Origin: Pseudomonas sp. JUb42
GTDB lineage: Bacteria; Pseudomonadota; Gammaproteobacteria; Pseudomonadales; Pseudomonadaceae
Direction: 5' to 3'
Assembly: GCF_024807945.1 (NCBI RefSeq)
Contig: NZ_JANUFD010000001.1
Span: 720,559 to 784,558, forward strand
DNA: 64,000 nucleotides
Position numbers and translations under genes: made by a program. The notes beneath the pieces are model-generated. The model was given only the letters and a program-made list of their open reading frames with translations, had not been told where the DNA came from and searched no databases. Numbering within the stretch: position 1 is the stretch's first letter; every line of letters begins with the position of its first letter. Shown one piece after another: positions 20,930 through 30,817 of this stretch.

Positions 20930-21592
20930 ATGCAGAAAGAACCTCGCAAGGTCCGTGAGTTTCGTCGCCGCGAGCAGGAAATTCTCGACACCGCACTCAA
21001 GCTGTTTCTCGACCAGGGTGAAGACAGTGTCACCGTCGAGATGATTGCGGATGCCGTGGGTATCGGCAAAGGCACCATCTACAAGCACTTCAAGTCCAAG
21101 GCGGAGATCTATCTGCGCCTGATGCTCGACTACGAGCGTGATTTGAATGAGTTGCTGCTGTCTGCCGATGTCGACAAGGACCGCGAATCGCTGTCCCGCG
21201 CCTACTTCGAGTTCCGCATGCGCGATCCGCAGCGTTATCGCCTGTTCGACCGGCTGGAAGAAAAGGTGGTCAAGGGCAATCAGGTGCCGGAGATGGTCGG
21301 CGAACTGCACAAGATCCGCGCCTCGAACTTCGAACATCTGACCCTGCTGATCAAGGGCCGCATCACCGAAGGCAAGCTCGAAGACGTCCCGCCCTATTTC
21401 CACTACTGCGCAGCCTGGGCCCTGGTCCATGGTGCAGTGGCGCTGTATCACTCGCCGTTCTGGAGTAACGTGCTGGAAGATCAGGAGGGTTTCTTCCAGT
21501 TCCTCATGGATATCGGCGTGCGCATGGGCAACAAGCGCAAGCGTGACCCTGAGGCGATTACCGACGCGGGCCCAACTGCCAGCGACAGTTGA
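20930..21592 (+). CDS. TetR/AcrR-family transcriptional regulator
   Basis: 220 residues. The N-terminal helix-turn-helix (VEMIADAVGIGKGTIYKHFKSK, about residues 40-60) is a classic TetR domain; the C-terminal ligand domain gives no substrate clue. I chose the ATG at 20930 (MQKEPRKVREFRR); a TTG at 20909 is in frame but less likely. The gene is conserved next to rgsA/tatD in pseudomonads; target genes unknown. Confidence 0.88.
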   Translation: MQKEPRKVREFRRREQEILDTALKLFLDQGEDSVTVEMIADAVGIGKGTIYKHFKSKAEIYLRLMLDYERDLNELLLSADVDKDRESLSRAYFEFRMRDPQRYRLFDRLEEKVVKGNQVPEMVGELHKIRASNFEHLTLLIKGRITEGKLEDVPPYFHYCAAWALVHGAVALYHSPFWSNVLEDQEGFFQFLMDIGVRMGNKRKRDPEAITDAGPTASDS

Positions 21593-21682
21593 CGCATTCG
21601 CCGACGTGATGGCGCTCGCAAAACGATGCGGGGCGCCATCTGCGAGGAATATACTCGGGCTTTCCTCGCTTCGGAGTCGACC

Positions 21683-22651
21683 ATGATCGTCGATCGCCAG
21701 GGCCGACGCTTTCGCAATCTGCGAGTCAGCCTGACGTCAGCCTGTAACTACGCCTGTACCTACTGCGTGCCCGACGGCAAGCGGCTGGTTGCTGCCCAGG
21801 ATGAACTCTCGGCAGATGCGTTGGCGCGTGGTGTGGCGTACCTGATCGAAGCGGCCGGCATAGAGCGCTTGCGCATTACCGGCGGCGAGCCCTTGGTCAG
21901 CCCACGCCTGGAGTCCTTCATGACTCAGGTCGGCGGTCTCGGACTGGCGGATATCAGCTTGACCACCAATGGTCAGTTACTGGCGCGTAAGCTGCCAATC
22001 CTGCTGGCTGCCGGTATCCGCCGGTTGAATGTTTCCCTCGATACTCTTGATCCCGATGCTTTCCGCCGTATCGCCCGGGGCGGCGACCTGGCCACTGTCC
22101 TTGACGGCATGGAGCAGGCGCGGGCCGCAGGCCTGAAGATCAAGGTCAATATGGTGCCGCTGCGCGGGCAGAACCTGGATCAGGTCATGCCGTTGCTCGA
22201 TTACTGCCTGGAGCGCGGCTACGAGCTGCGTTTTATCGAGCTGATGCGCATGGGCCATCTGGCCAGCGATTCCAATGCCTTCCTGCAACAGTTCGTCAGC
22301 CTGCAACAACTGCTGGCGCTGATCGGCGAGCGCTATGAATACCTGCAGGCCCAGGCGCCCATTGATGCAACTGCGGTGCGTTACCAGATTCCGGGCCAGG
22401 GCTTTTTCGGCGTGATCGCCAACGAAAGCGTGCCGTTTTGCCGGACCTGCTCACGCCTGCGCCTGTCTTCCACGGGCTGGCTGCACGGTTGCCTGTCCTC
22501 CAGCAATCGACACTACGTCGGCGATTTGCTCGACAAGCCGCGGCATCAGGCCTTGCCTGCCTTGCAGCGGCTATTGGTCAAGGCCCTGGGGGACAAGCAG
22601 GACGTGGCGTTCTCCGGCGGGGCGACGGTAATGAAGATCATCGGCGGCTGA
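21683..22651 (+). CDS. moaA: GTP 3',8-cyclase MoaA (molybdenum cofactor biosynthesis)
   Basis: Radical SAM enzyme that starts molybdopterin synthesis. 322 residues: N-terminal cluster CNYACTYC (about residues 20-27), ITGGEPLV, a TIM barrel, and the second 4Fe-4S site CRTCSRLRLS...GCLSS near residue 255. The C-terminal double Gly (KIIGG) needed by MoaA is present. Start at MIVDRQGRRFRNLRVS, with CGGAG 6 nt upstream. No other moa genes are adjacent; pseudomonads often have two moaA copies, so this may be the accessory one. Confidence 0.88.
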   Translation: MIVDRQGRRFRNLRVSLTSACNYACTYCVPDGKRLVAAQDELSADALARGVAYLIEAAGIERLRITGGEPLVSPRLESFMTQVGGLGLADISLTTNGQLLARKLPILLAAGIRRLNVSLDTLDPDAFRRIARGGDLATVLDGMEQARAAGLKIKVNMVPLRGQNLDQVMPLLDYCLERGYELRFIELMRMGHLASDSNAFLQQFVSLQQLLALIGERYEYLQAQAPIDATAVRYQIPGQGFFGVIANESVPFCRTCSRLRLSSTGWLHGCLSSSNRHYVGDLLDKPRHQALPALQRLLVKALGDKQDVAFSGGATVMKIIGG

Positions 22652-22757
22652 TCATCTGCTGTTACAAGCGTGATACAGCATTCTGCGCAGAGATGGCGCG
22701 GAAGCTGCATTAGCAGGCTATTCGCCGGTTTTCCGTCACCGGTACTTGGAGGGGATA

Positions 22758-23360
22758 ATGCGTAGCCTGGTTTTAGTGCTGGCGCTTTTGGCGTTGAGTG
22801 GTTGCATGAGTGTCAGCGACATGGCCGAAGGCACCCGCGATCAGTTCAGTGATGCAGGGTTGCTCGATCACAGCGATACCCATCGCATCAATAACCTGCG
22901 CCTGCAGCCGGACTCCTTTATTTATATCGCCCAGGGCAATTTCGTGCCCAAAGGCGTCAACTATCCACGCCCCAACGTGATTGCCGAAGAGGCCTTCGAC
23001 GGCTTTGTCGAGTATTTCCCGATGGTTCGCCGCGCTCCTGGACCCATGGGCCTGGAAGAAGCGATGACCCAGGCGCGGGCGGCCGGTGCACATTATCTGT
23101 TGTACACCCGCTTCGCCAAATCCGATGACCGCATCGGCAATTTTGACGAATGGTCCGACCAGGAAGCCCTGGATCGCCTGGGTATCGACAGTGGCGTGAT
23201 CCAGTTGATGGTGATCGAGACCGGCACCCGCTATCTGATCGACAGCGCCCGCATCCATGCCCGTGGCGGATTGCTGACGTTGCACAACACTGCGCCCGAG
23301 GATTTGCTTATTCCGCCATTGGAGGATTACGCTCGAATGTTGCTGGGTATGAGTAAATAA
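22758..23360 (+). CDS. DUF4823-type outer-membrane lipoprotein
   Basis: 200 residues starting with a lipoprotein signal peptide (lipobox LSGC, Cys at residue 16). The remaining domain is a small alpha/beta fold that I assign to DUF4823 from memory of the family; no catalytic motif is visible. Good GGAGGGG Shine-Dalgarno. Conserved after moaA and before the DUF1285 gene in related genomes. Function unknown. Confidence 0.75.
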   Translation: MRSLVLVLALLALSGCMSVSDMAEGTRDQFSDAGLLDHSDTHRINNLRLQPDSFIYIAQGNFVPKGVNYPRPNVIAEEAFDGFVEYFPMVRRAPGPMGLEEAMTQARAAGAHYLLYTRFAKSDDRIGNFDEWSDQEALDRLGIDSGVIQLMVIETGTRYLIDSARIHARGGLLTLHNTAPEDLLIPPLEDYARMLLGMSK

Positions 23361-23382
23361 TCCCAGAAGGATCTCATAAAAT

Positions 23383-23436
23383 GTGGGACCGGCTTTAGCC
23401 GGGAATACGTCTTCCCGGCTAAAGCCGGTCCCACAG
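23383..23436. repeat. REP doublet, class with core GGGACCGGCTTTAGCCGGGAA
   Basis: Perfect 19-nt arms TGTGGGACCGGCTTTAGCC / GGCTAAAGCCGGTCCCACA around a short loop. It could form a strong hairpin between the lipoprotein gene and the DUF1285 gene. Confidence 0.92.
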
Positions 23437-23473
23437 AAAGGCGTTGTGCTATTCAATCTGATAGGAGTCAGGC

Positions 23474-24034
23474 ATGACTGGTCCGGGCAAGGCCAACGAT
23501 CTGTTCGCACAAATTCCCAAGTCCAAAGGGCTGCCGCCCGTGCATTTGTGGAACCCGGAATTCTGCGGCGATATCGATATGCGTATCGCCCGCGACGGCA
23601 CCTGGTACTACCTGGGCACGCCGATCGGCCGCAAACCCATGGTGCGGCTGTTCTCCACCATCATGCGTCGCGATGACGATGACTATTTCCTCATTACTCC
23701 CGTAGAAAAAGTCCGTATTCGGGTCGACGACGCGCCTTTCGTGGCCGTCAGCCTCGAGGTGGAAGGGCAGGGTGAGCAGCAAATATTGCGCTTTACCACC
23801 AATGTCGAGGACCTGACCGAAGCGGGCCCTGAGCACCGCCTGCGCGTCGTCACTGACCTCCAGACCCAGGAACCGGCACCCTATATTCATGTGCGCGCCA
23901 ATCTTGAGGCGCTTATTCATCGCAACGTGTTCTATCAGTTGGTCGAGCTGGCGGTCTCCCGGGAAATCGACGGGCAGCGCTGGCTGGGTGTCTGGAGTCA
24001 TGGCGATTTTTTCCCCATCGGGCTTGAACCCTGA
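23474..24034 (+). CDS. DUF1285 family protein
   Basis: 186-residue cytoplasmic protein of the DUF1285 family (structures known, function not). Conserved features visible: the [23 protein letters not shown] segment near residue 35 and a second beta-rich half with [14 protein letters not shown] lies 6 nt before the ATG. In other pseudomonads other genes follow; here the Asd-like block starts 94 nt later. Confidence 0.82.
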   Translation: MTGPGKANDLFAQIPKSKGLPPVHLWNPEFCGDIDMRIARDGTWYYLGTPIGRKPMVRLFSTIMRRDDDDYFLITPVEKVRIRVDDAPFVAVSLEVEGQGEQQILRFTTNVEDLTEAGPEHRLRVVTDLQTQEPAPYIHVRANLEALIHRNVFYQLVELAVSREIDGQRWLGVWSHGDFFPIGLEP

Positions 24035-24128
24035 TGAGTCCGCGGCAGGCCAGCAAAGCCAAGCCTCGATTGCCTGCCTGTGATGTGGCGAGTAAAGTGC
24101 CGCTCCCTGTTTTTCCTGAGGTTTTTGC

Positions 24129-25139
24129 ATGAGTCAGTCCTTTGATATCGCCGTGATCGGCGCCACCGGTACTGTCGGCGAAAACATCGTCCAGATTCTT
24201 GAAGAGCGTGACTTCCCGGTTGGCCAGTTGCATTTACTGGCCAGTATCGAGTCCGCCGGACAATCCGTGCCGTATCGCGGCAAGAATGTGCGGGTGCGTG
24301 AGGTCAACGAGTTCGATTTCAGTAAGGTCGCCCTGGCGTTCTTCGCAGCAGGCCCGGCGATCAGCCTCAGCTACGTTGAACGTGCGATGGCGGCGGGGTG
24401 TGCAGTCATCGATTTGTCGGGCGCTTTGCCGGTGGCTCAGGCGCCGAATCTGGTGCCGGAAGTGAACGCCGAACGCCTGTCGACCATGAGCAAACCCGCG
24501 CAGGTTGCCAGCCCCAGCGCGTCGGCGATTGCGGTGGCCATGGCGTTGGCTCCGCTGCGTGGCCTGTTGGATATCCAGCACATCAGCGTCACGGCGTGCC
24601 TGGCAGTATCGAGCCAGGGGCGCGAAGGGGTGTCGGAACTGGCCCGGCAAACTACCGAATTGTTGAATGTCCGTCCCCTTGAACCGCGTTTCTTTGATCG
24701 GCAAATGGCCTTTAACCTGCTGGCTCAAGTGGGCACGCCGGACGAGCAGGGTCATGTGCCGCTGGAAAAACGTCTGGTTGCGGAGTTGCGCGAGTTGCTC
24801 GCACTGCCTTTACTGAAGGTTTCTGTGTCCTGCATTCAGGCCCCGGTATTTTTTGGCGACAGCTTTACTGTCGCGGTTCAGTCGGCGGTCGCCGTTGACC
24901 TGCCTGCAGTGAACGCCGCGCTTGAGGCCGCACCGGGAATCGAGCTGGTGGATGCGGGGGATTATCCGACGGCAGTGGGTGATGCAGTGGGTCAGGACGT
25001 GGTCTATGTGGGGCGCGTTCGGGCGGGTATTGATGACGCTGCGCAACTTAATTTGTGGCTTGCGTCTGATAATGTTCGCAAAGGTGCCGCTCTAAACGCT
25101 GTGCAGCTCGCCGAATTGTTGATAAAAGGCTATGTGTAA
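24129..25139 (+). CDS. Aspartate-semialdehyde dehydrogenase-like protein (Usg-1 type), catalytically dead
   Basis: 336-residue paralogue of Asd. The NAD(P)-binding start (AVIGATGTVGENIVQIL) is intact, but the active site is lost: the family motif Pro-Asn-Cys-Ser is PSAS here, so the catalytic Cys is Ala131, and the catalytic-base motif GHS is GDS (about residue 242). It is therefore unlikely to make aspartate semialdehyde. In Pseudomonas this gene normally follows a functional asd and leuB and precedes fimV; here asd and leuB are absent upstream. Role unknown. Confidence 0.88.
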   Translation: MSQSFDIAVIGATGTVGENIVQILEERDFPVGQLHLLASIESAGQSVPYRGKNVRVREVNEFDFSKVALAFFAAGPAISLSYVERAMAAGCAVIDLSGALPVAQAPNLVPEVNAERLSTMSKPAQVASPSASAIAVAMALAPLRGLLDIQHISVTACLAVSSQGREGVSELARQTTELLNVRPLEPRFFDRQMAFNLLAQVGTPDEQGHVPLEKRLVAELRELLALPLLKVSVSCIQAPVFFGDSFTVAVQSAVAVDLPAVNAALEAAPGIELVDAGDYPTAVGDAVGQDVVYVGRVRAGIDDAAQLNLWLASDNVRKGAALNAVQLAELLIKGYV

Positions 25140-25239
25140 AAGATACTTGGCAACAATTTGTAGAATCATTCTAGCTTGACACCCACTAGCAGGATTTACC
25201 TCCTCGGCTGCCGGGGAATTTTTGAACAAGGGATGGGCT

Positions 25240-27987
25240 ATGGTTCAGGTTCGTAAACTGGTATTAGCAATCGCCGCGGCTTCAGCGCTGTCATCAGGTA
25301 TGGCGCACGCGCTGGGGCTCGGGGAATTGTCGGTCAAGTCGACCCTGAATCAGCCGCTGGTGGCTGAAATTGAGCTTAAAGACGCCGGTGGCCTCAGTGC
25401 CGGACAGGTGGTGCCGAGTCTGGCGACCACGGCCGATTTCGCTCAGGCGGGCATTGCCCGGCAGGCATTTCTCAATGACCTGACGTTCACTCCGGTGATC
25501 AACGCCAATGGCAAGAGTGTGCTGCGCATTACCTCTTCCCGCGCGGTGCGTGAGCCCTATGTGAAATTCCTCGTGCAGGTGCTGTGGCCCAACGGCCGCT
25601 TGCTGCGCGAATACAGCCTGCTGCTCGATCCACCAAAATTCTCGCCTGAGGCTGCCGCCGCTGCTGCAGCCACGGCACAATTGCCTGCGACCGCGCCGAC
25701 TCCGGCGCCTGCTCCGGCCCCGGTTGCACTGCCGCCTGCCGAACCTGTAGCGCCAGCCGCCGGCACTAATCCGCCTGCACCGGCTGCAAAACCTGCGGCT
25801 GATGCCAAGGGCACCACTCAATACACCACCGGCAATAACGACACCCTCTGGCAGATTGCCGAGAAAGTGCGTAACGGCGGTTCGGTCCAACAGACCATGC
25901 TGGCCATCCAGGCGCTGAACCCGGATGCCTTCATTGCGGGCAACATCAACCGCCTGAAGAAAGGGCAGGTGTTGCGTCTGCCGACGCCGGAACAGGCTGC
26001 AGCCATGCCGCAGCCCAAGGCGGTTACCGAAGTTGCGCAACAGAATCGCGCCTGGCGTGAAGGCCGTCGTGCGCCGGCTGCCGGTGCCCGTCAGGTCGAT
26101 GCGACCCGTCGCGAGAAGGCCGGTGCCGCGCCATCCAAGGTCGAGCCCAAGGACAACCTGAGCTTGGTATCGGCCAACGCCAAGCCTGCCAAGGGCGGTA
26201 AAGGCGTTGTCGGCGACAAGGACATTGGCAACAAACTGGCAGTGGCCCAGGAAAGTCTGGATACCGCCCGTCGCGACAACGCCGAATTGAAAAGCCGCAT
26301 GACCGACCTGCAAAGCCAGGTCGACAAGCTGCAACGCCTGATTCAGCTGAAAAACGATCAACTGGCCAAGATGCAGGCTCCGGAAGCCGCCCCGGCGACT
26401 CCGGCAGCAACACCTGCGGTTCCAGCCACTATCGTTCCGGCCAACGCCGCCAAGCCTGCTGAAACCCCGGCGCAGCCAGCGGCTGCGGCTGGTGATGCTG
26501 CCCAGGTCAGCGCACCGGAACCCGACAAGTCGCTGCTGGTAGAGCCGGTCGCGCCGCCACCGGAAACCATGGAAAGCTCGCTGAACAAGCTGCTGGCCAA
26601 TCCGGTGATGATGGGTCTGATCGGTGGCGGCGCGGTTCTGTTGTTGCTGCTGCTGGCGTTGTTCCTGATCCGTCGCCGCAAGGCCAGGGAAGAAGCGGAC
26701 AAACACAAACGCATGGCCCGTGCCTTGGCTGAGGAGTCGGATTTCGTTTCCGATATGGACATGGAGCTGCCTCAGGCCAGCTTTGACGGCCTCGATGTGC
26801 CGCCGCCAAGCGTCAAAATGGCACCATCCGCCGCCGCTGCGCCAGCCCGTGAAGTTCCGGCTGATGCACTGGTTCAGGCCGAGATTCATATCGCCTACGG
26901 CCGCATGAACCAGGCAGTCGAGCTGCTTGAGGAAGCGATCAAGGAGGATCCAGATCGCACCGACGTCCGTATGAAACTGATGGAAATCTACGCCGAGCAA
27001 GGCAACACCAAGGCGTTTGCGGCCCACGAACGGAAAATGGTGGCCGCGGGAAAGAATCACGCTGAGGTCGAGCAGCTAAAGAGTCGTTACCCGACCATGA
27101 ACACAGTTGCAGCAACAGCCGCCGTAGCGGCTGCCAGCGTGACTGCTGCGGCCATTGCCGCAGAACTGGATGCCAAGTACGTCGAAGAACTGTTGCAGGA
27201 CGATCCCGAGCCCGAGCCGCCGGTGGTCGCCGCTCCTGTGGTTGCTGCGCCTGAGCCGGAACCCGAGCCGGTGGCAGACGACGCTTTTGACGCCCTGGAT
27301 GACAATGAATTTGACCTGAGCCTGGACGGACTCGATGACGAGCCAACCCAGACACCGGTCGATCTCAGCCTTGATGATCTGCTGGCGGACGAACCGTCGG
27401 CGCCTGCTGCTGCCGAGCCAAGCTTCGAATCGCTGTTGCAACAACAGACCGAAGCCAAGGCTGAAGCGGACGCCATGGATGATCTGTCCGATTTCGATCT
27501 GGATCTTGGCGAAGACGCGCCTGAGCTGAAAGCCGAAGATGATTTCGTGCTGGATGACGACGCGCTGGACCTGGGCATCGTCGACGCCGAAGAGCCGGAA
27601 ATTCACGATCTGCAACTGCCTGATGACTTCGATCTGTCGCTATCAGACGATCTTGAAACCGCCCAGGCGACCGAGGCTTTTGCTTCCGAGATCGATGATG
27701 TCAACGCCGAGCTGGATCGTCTTTCGGCGAACCTGGAACATCCGCCGATCGCCAAACCGTTTGAGGCGCCAAGCTTCACCGCCGATGACGCAATGTCGAT
27801 GGATGATGAGCCAGACTTCGACTTCCTGTCGGGCACTGATGAAGCAGCGACCAAACTCGACCTGGCCCGTGCCTACATCGAGATGGAAGACAGCGACGGC
27901 GCCCGGGATATCCTCGATGAGGTGGTTGCCGAGGGTAACGCCACTCAAAAGGCCGAAGCCCAGGAAATGCTGGCGCGGTTGGCCTGA
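25240..27987 (+). CDS. fimV: FimV/HubP-type polar scaffold protein
   Basis: Peptidoglycan-binding polar hub needed for type IV pili and twitching. 915 residues in the family order: signal peptide (1-23, cleavage after GMAHA), FimV N-terminal domain, Pro/Ala linker, LysM (about 191-248), coiled coil (about 337-378), one membrane segment (about 455-482), TPR-like region (about 545-600), an acidic Asp/Glu-rich stretch, and the conserved FimV C-terminal domain (about 868-915, KLDLARAYIEMEDSDGARDIL). ATG at 25240 gives a proper signal peptide. Confidence 0.96.
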   Translation: MVQVRKLVLAIAAASALSSGMAHALGLGELSVKSTLNQPLVAEIELKDAGGLSAGQVVPSLATTADFAQAGIARQAFLNDLTFTPVINANGKSVLRITSSRAVREPYVKFLVQVLWPNGRLLREYSLLLDPPKFSPEAAAAAAATAQLPATAPTPAPAPAPVALPPAEPVAPAAGTNPPAPAAKPAADAKGTTQYTTGNNDTLWQIAEKVRNGGSVQQTMLAIQALNPDAFIAGNINRLKKGQVLRLPTPEQAAAMPQPKAVTEVAQQNRAWREGRRAPAAGARQVDATRREKAGAAPSKVEPKDNLSLVSANAKPAKGGKGVVGDKDIGNKLAVAQESLDTARRDNAELKSRMTDLQSQVDKLQRLIQLKNDQLAKMQAPEAAPATPAATPAVPATIVPANAAKPAETPAQPAAAAGDAAQVSAPEPDKSLLVEPVAPPPETMESSLNKLLANPVMMGLIGGGAVLLLLLLALFLIRRRKAREEADKHKRMARALAEESDFVSDMDMELPQASFDGLDVPPPSVKMAPSAAAAPAREVPADALVQAEIHIAYGRMNQAVELLEEAIKEDPDRTDVRMKLMEIYAEQGNTKAFAAHERKMVAAGKNHAEVEQLKSRYPTMNTVAATAAVAAASVTAAAIAAELDAKYVEELLQDDPEPEPPVVAAPVVAAPEPEPEPVADDAFDALDDNEFDLSLDGLDDEPTQTPVDLSLDDLLADEPSAPAAAEPSFESLLQQQTEAKAEADAMDDLSDFDLDLGEDAPELKAEDDFVLDDDALDLGIVDAEEPEIHDLQLPDDFDLSLSDDLETAQATEAFASEIDDVNAELDRLSANLEHPPIAKPFEAPSFTADDAMSMDDEPDFDFLSGTDEAATKLDLARAYIEMEDSDGARDILDEVVAEGNATQKAEAQEMLARLA

Positions 27988-28004
27988 TATAGCGAGTGTC
28001 TCAT

Positions 28005-28056
28005 GCAGGAGCGGCTTTAGCCGGGAGGGTGTTCTCGCGGCTAAAGCCGCCCCTGC
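28005..28056. repeat. REP-like doublet, core GGAGCGGCTTTAGCCG
   Basis: Arms GCAGGAGCGGCTTTAGCCG / CGGCTAAAGCCGCCCCTGC after fimV; related to the 20709 and 23383 elements. Confidence 0.85.
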
Positions 28057-28186
28057 GCAGAATATTCAAGAGAAACGGCCGCCGATGCGGCCGTTTCTGT
28101 TTGTGTCCTGATCGGCCTGCGCATGGCGTCTTTTCTCGGCGGCCTTATAATGGCCGACTTTTCGATCTTCCACAGGCTGTGATTTC

Positions 28187-29041
28187 TTGGCGAACATAGA
28201 CAACCCGGTAGCTGAAATGGCTGCCGAGGGCTTTTTCCGTATTGCGCTGGGCGTTGAATACAAAGGCTCGCGCTACTGCGGCTGGCAGCGTCAGGCTTCC
28301 GGCGTGCTCACGGTGCAGGAAACTCTGGAAGACGCCCTGTCCAAAGTCGCCGATTCGCCGGTCTCGCTGATGTGCGCCGGCCGCACCGACGCCGGGGTTC
28401 ACGCCTGCGGTCAGGTGGTGCACTTCGATACCCAGGCTGAGCGCTCGATGAAAGCCTGGACCATGGGCGCCAATATCAATCTGCCCCATGACATCAGTGT
28501 GAGCTGGGCCAAGGTCATGCCTGCGCATTTTCACGCCCGTTTCAAGGCGATTGCCCGGCGTTATCGCTATGTGATCTACAACGACCAGATCCGTCCGGCG
28601 CACCTGAATCAGGAGATCACCTGGAATCACCGACCGCTGGATGTGGAGCGCATGGCTCTGGCTGCAGAATATCTGGTCGGTACCCATGACTTCAGCGCCT
28701 TCCGTGCCGGCCAATGCCAGGCCAAATCGCCGATCAAGCAGTTGCATCACCTGCGGGTGACGCGCCACGGCAAGATGATCGTCCTCGACATTCGCGCCAA
28801 TGCCTTCCTGCACCACATGGTGCGCAATATCGCCGGGGTGCTGATGACCATCGGTGCCGGTGAGCGCCCCATCGAGTGGGCCAGGGAAGTACTGGAAAGC
28901 AAGGTACGCCGCACCGGCGGGGTCACGGCGCATCCGTTCGGCCTCTATCTGGTCCAGGTTGAATATCGTGACGAGTTTCCCCTGCCGGAGCGCTATATCG
29001 GGCCGCATTTCCTTACTGGATTCGCCGAACTTGACGGCTGA
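28187..29041 (+). CDS. truA: tRNA pseudouridine(38-40) synthase
   Basis: Modifies positions 38-40 of the anticodon stem-loop. The catalytic Asp is in CAGRTDAGVHACGQVVHF, preceded by YKGSRYCGWQRQ, and C-terminal FLHHMVRNIAGVL is conserved. 284 residues from the TTG at 28187 (MANIDNPVAE); an in-frame ATG at 28217 would give 274 residues and cannot be excluded. Conserved fimV-truA-trpF-accD order. Confidence 0.95.
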   Translation: MANIDNPVAEMAAEGFFRIALGVEYKGSRYCGWQRQASGVLTVQETLEDALSKVADSPVSLMCAGRTDAGVHACGQVVHFDTQAERSMKAWTMGANINLPHDISVSWAKVMPAHFHARFKAIARRYRYVIYNDQIRPAHLNQEITWNHRPLDVERMALAAEYLVGTHDFSAFRAGQCQAKSPIKQLHHLRVTRHGKMIVLDIRANAFLHHMVRNIAGVLMTIGAGERPIEWAREVLESKVRRTGGVTAHPFGLYLVQVEYRDEFPLPERYIGPHFLTGFAELDG

Positions 29042-29099
29042 CGCCCGCACACGCATTTGCTACCATCCCGGACTTCGCTGAAAGGCAGGAATCTGTGAC

Positions 29100-29720
29100 A
29101 TGTCAGCCGTTCGCAGCAAAATCTGCGGGATTACCCGCATAGAAGATGCATTGGCCGCCGTCGAGGCAGGTGCCGATGCCATCGGTTTTGTCTTCTATCC
29201 GCCAAGTCCGCGGGCTGTCACTGTGCAGCAGGCGCGGGCAATCATCGCCGCTTTGCCACCGTTTATCAGTACGGTCGGGCTGTTCGTCAACGCCAGTGCC
29301 TGTGAGTTGAACGAGACCCTGGATGCCGTTCCGCTGGATCTGTTGCAGTTCCACGGCGATGAAACGCCCGAACAATGCGTCGGCTATCACCGCCCGTTCA
29401 TCAAGGCCCTGCGAGTACAGGCCGGTGACGATATTGCAGCGGCTTGCCGGGCTTATCGCCAGGCCAGTGGCATTCTGCTTGATGCCTATGTGCCCGGCGT
29501 GCCGGGCGGCACCGGAGAATCTTTTGACTGGGCGCTGATTCCTCAAGGCCTGGAAAAGCCGATTATCCTGGCTGGTGGCCTGACTTCGGCTAATGTGGCC
29601 CAGGCCATCGCCCAGGTTCGCCCTTATGCCGTGGATGTCAGTGGCGGCGTGGAAAAAACCAGAGGCATCAAGGATCACGACAAGATTCGTGCATTCATGA
29701 GTGCGGTACACGGGGCTTGA
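29100..29720 (+). CDS. trpF: Phosphoribosylanthranilate isomerase
   Basis: Amadori rearrangement in tryptophan synthesis. 206 residues; [11 protein letters not shown] holds the catalytic Cys, LQFHGDE follows, LDAY holds the second catalytic Asp, and [10 protein letters not shown] and DVSGGVE bind phosphate. Lies alone between truA and accD, away from other trp genes, as usual in pseudomonads. Confidence 0.97.
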   Translation: MSAVRSKICGITRIEDALAAVEAGADAIGFVFYPPSPRAVTVQQARAIIAALPPFISTVGLFVNASACELNETLDAVPLDLLQFHGDETPEQCVGYHRPFIKALRVQAGDDIAAACRAYRQASGILLDAYVPGVPGGTGESFDWALIPQGLEKPIILAGGLTSANVAQAIAQVRPYAVDVSGGVEKTRGIKDHDKIRAFMSAVHGA

Positions 29721-29762
29721 TGTGACGGCAGCGGTACTGCCGCCGTCCATAGCCTCACAGTT

Positions 29763-29815
29763 ATTGGACCTGCTTTGGCCGGGGAGGGTGCCTTCCCGGC
29801 TTGAGCGGGCACACA
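29763..29815. repeat. degenerate REP doublet
   Basis: TTGGACCTGCTTTGGCCGGGGA ... TTCCCGGCTTGAGCGGGCACA resembles the GGGACCGGCTTTAGCCGGG class, with several mismatches in both arms. Confidence 0.6.
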
Positions 29816-29896
29816 TTTGTTATGAATTTAGCTCAAGGGCATACGCAGGCGCCGAGTCGCCTGACGTTCTAGCCACCGGAACTGGAGAAAGAAAGC

Positions 29897-30817
29897 ATGA
29901 GCAACTGGTTGGTAGACAAACTGATCCCTTCGATCATGCGTTCCGAGGTCAAGAAAAGCTCCGTCCCCGAAGGCCTCTGGCACAAATGCCCGTCCTGCGA
30001 GGCGGTGCTCTATCGTCCGGAACTGGAAAAGACCCTGGACGTCTGCCCCAAGTGCAACCACCACATGCGCATCGACGCACGTGCACGCCTGGACATCTTC
30101 CTTGATGCCGAAGGTCGTAATGAGCTGGGCGCCGATCTGGAGCCGGTGGATCGCCTGAAATTCCGCGACAGCAAGAAGTACAAGGACCGCCTCACCGCTG
30201 CCCAGAAGCAGACCGGTGAAAAAGATGCCCTGATCTCCATGAGCGGCACCCTGCTGGGCATGCCGGTCGTGGCCAGCGCCTTCGAATTCTCGTTCATGGG
30301 CGGTTCCATGGGGGCCATCGTCGGTGAGCGCTTTGTTCAGGCCGCCAACTACGCGCTGGAAAAGCGCTGCCCGATGATCTGCTTCGCCGCCTCCGGTGGC
30401 GCACGCATGCAGGAAGCGCTGATCTCCCTGATGCAGATGGCCAAGACTTCCGCCGTGCTGGCGCGTCTTCGTGAAGAAGGCCTGCCGTTCATTTCCGTGC
30501 TGACCGACCCGGTCTACGGTGGTGTTTCCGCCAGTCTGGCCATGCTTGGTGACGTGATTGTCGCCGAGCCCAAGGCGCTGATCGGCTTCGCCGGCCCTCG
30601 CGTGATCGAGCAGACCGTTCGGGAAAAACTTCCGGAAGGCTTCCAGCGCAGTGAATTCCTGCTGGAGCACGGCGCCATCGACATGATCATCCACCGTGCC
30701 GAGCTGCGCCCACGCCTGGGCAACCTGCTGGCACAGCTGATGGATCTGCCGACGCCGAAGTTTGTCGCGCCTGTACTGGAACCGATCGTCGTTCCACCGG
30801 CCCCGGCCAACGTATGA
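29897..30817 (+). CDS. accD: Acetyl-CoA carboxylase carboxyltransferase beta subunit
   Basis: Transfers CO2 from carboxybiotin to acetyl-CoA with AccA. 306 residues; zinc ribbon Cys31-x2-Cys34 and Cys50-x2-Cys53 at the N-terminus, then a crotonase-fold domain with [13 protein letters not shown] and [13 protein letters not shown] preceded by GGAGAAAGAA. Overlaps folC by 4 nt. Confidence 0.98.
   Translation: MSNWLVDKLIPSIMRSEVKKSSVPEGLWHKCPSCEAVLYRPELEKTLDVCPKCNHHMRIDARARLDIFLDAEGRNELGADLEPVDRLKFRDSKKYKDRLTAAQKQTGEKDALISMSGTLLGMPVVASAFEFSFMGGSMGAIVGERFVQAANYALEKRCPMICFAASGGARMQEALISLMQMAKTSAVLARLREEGLPFISVLTDPVYGGVSASLAMLGDVIVAEPKALIGFAGPRVIEQTVREKLPEGFQRSEFLLEHGAIDMIIHRAELRPRLGNLLAQLMDLPTPKFVAPVLEPIVVPPAPANV

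Noticed and set aside
25294..27060. 588-codon open frame antisense to fimV
   Set aside because: Same effect; fimV has full domain structure on the other strand.
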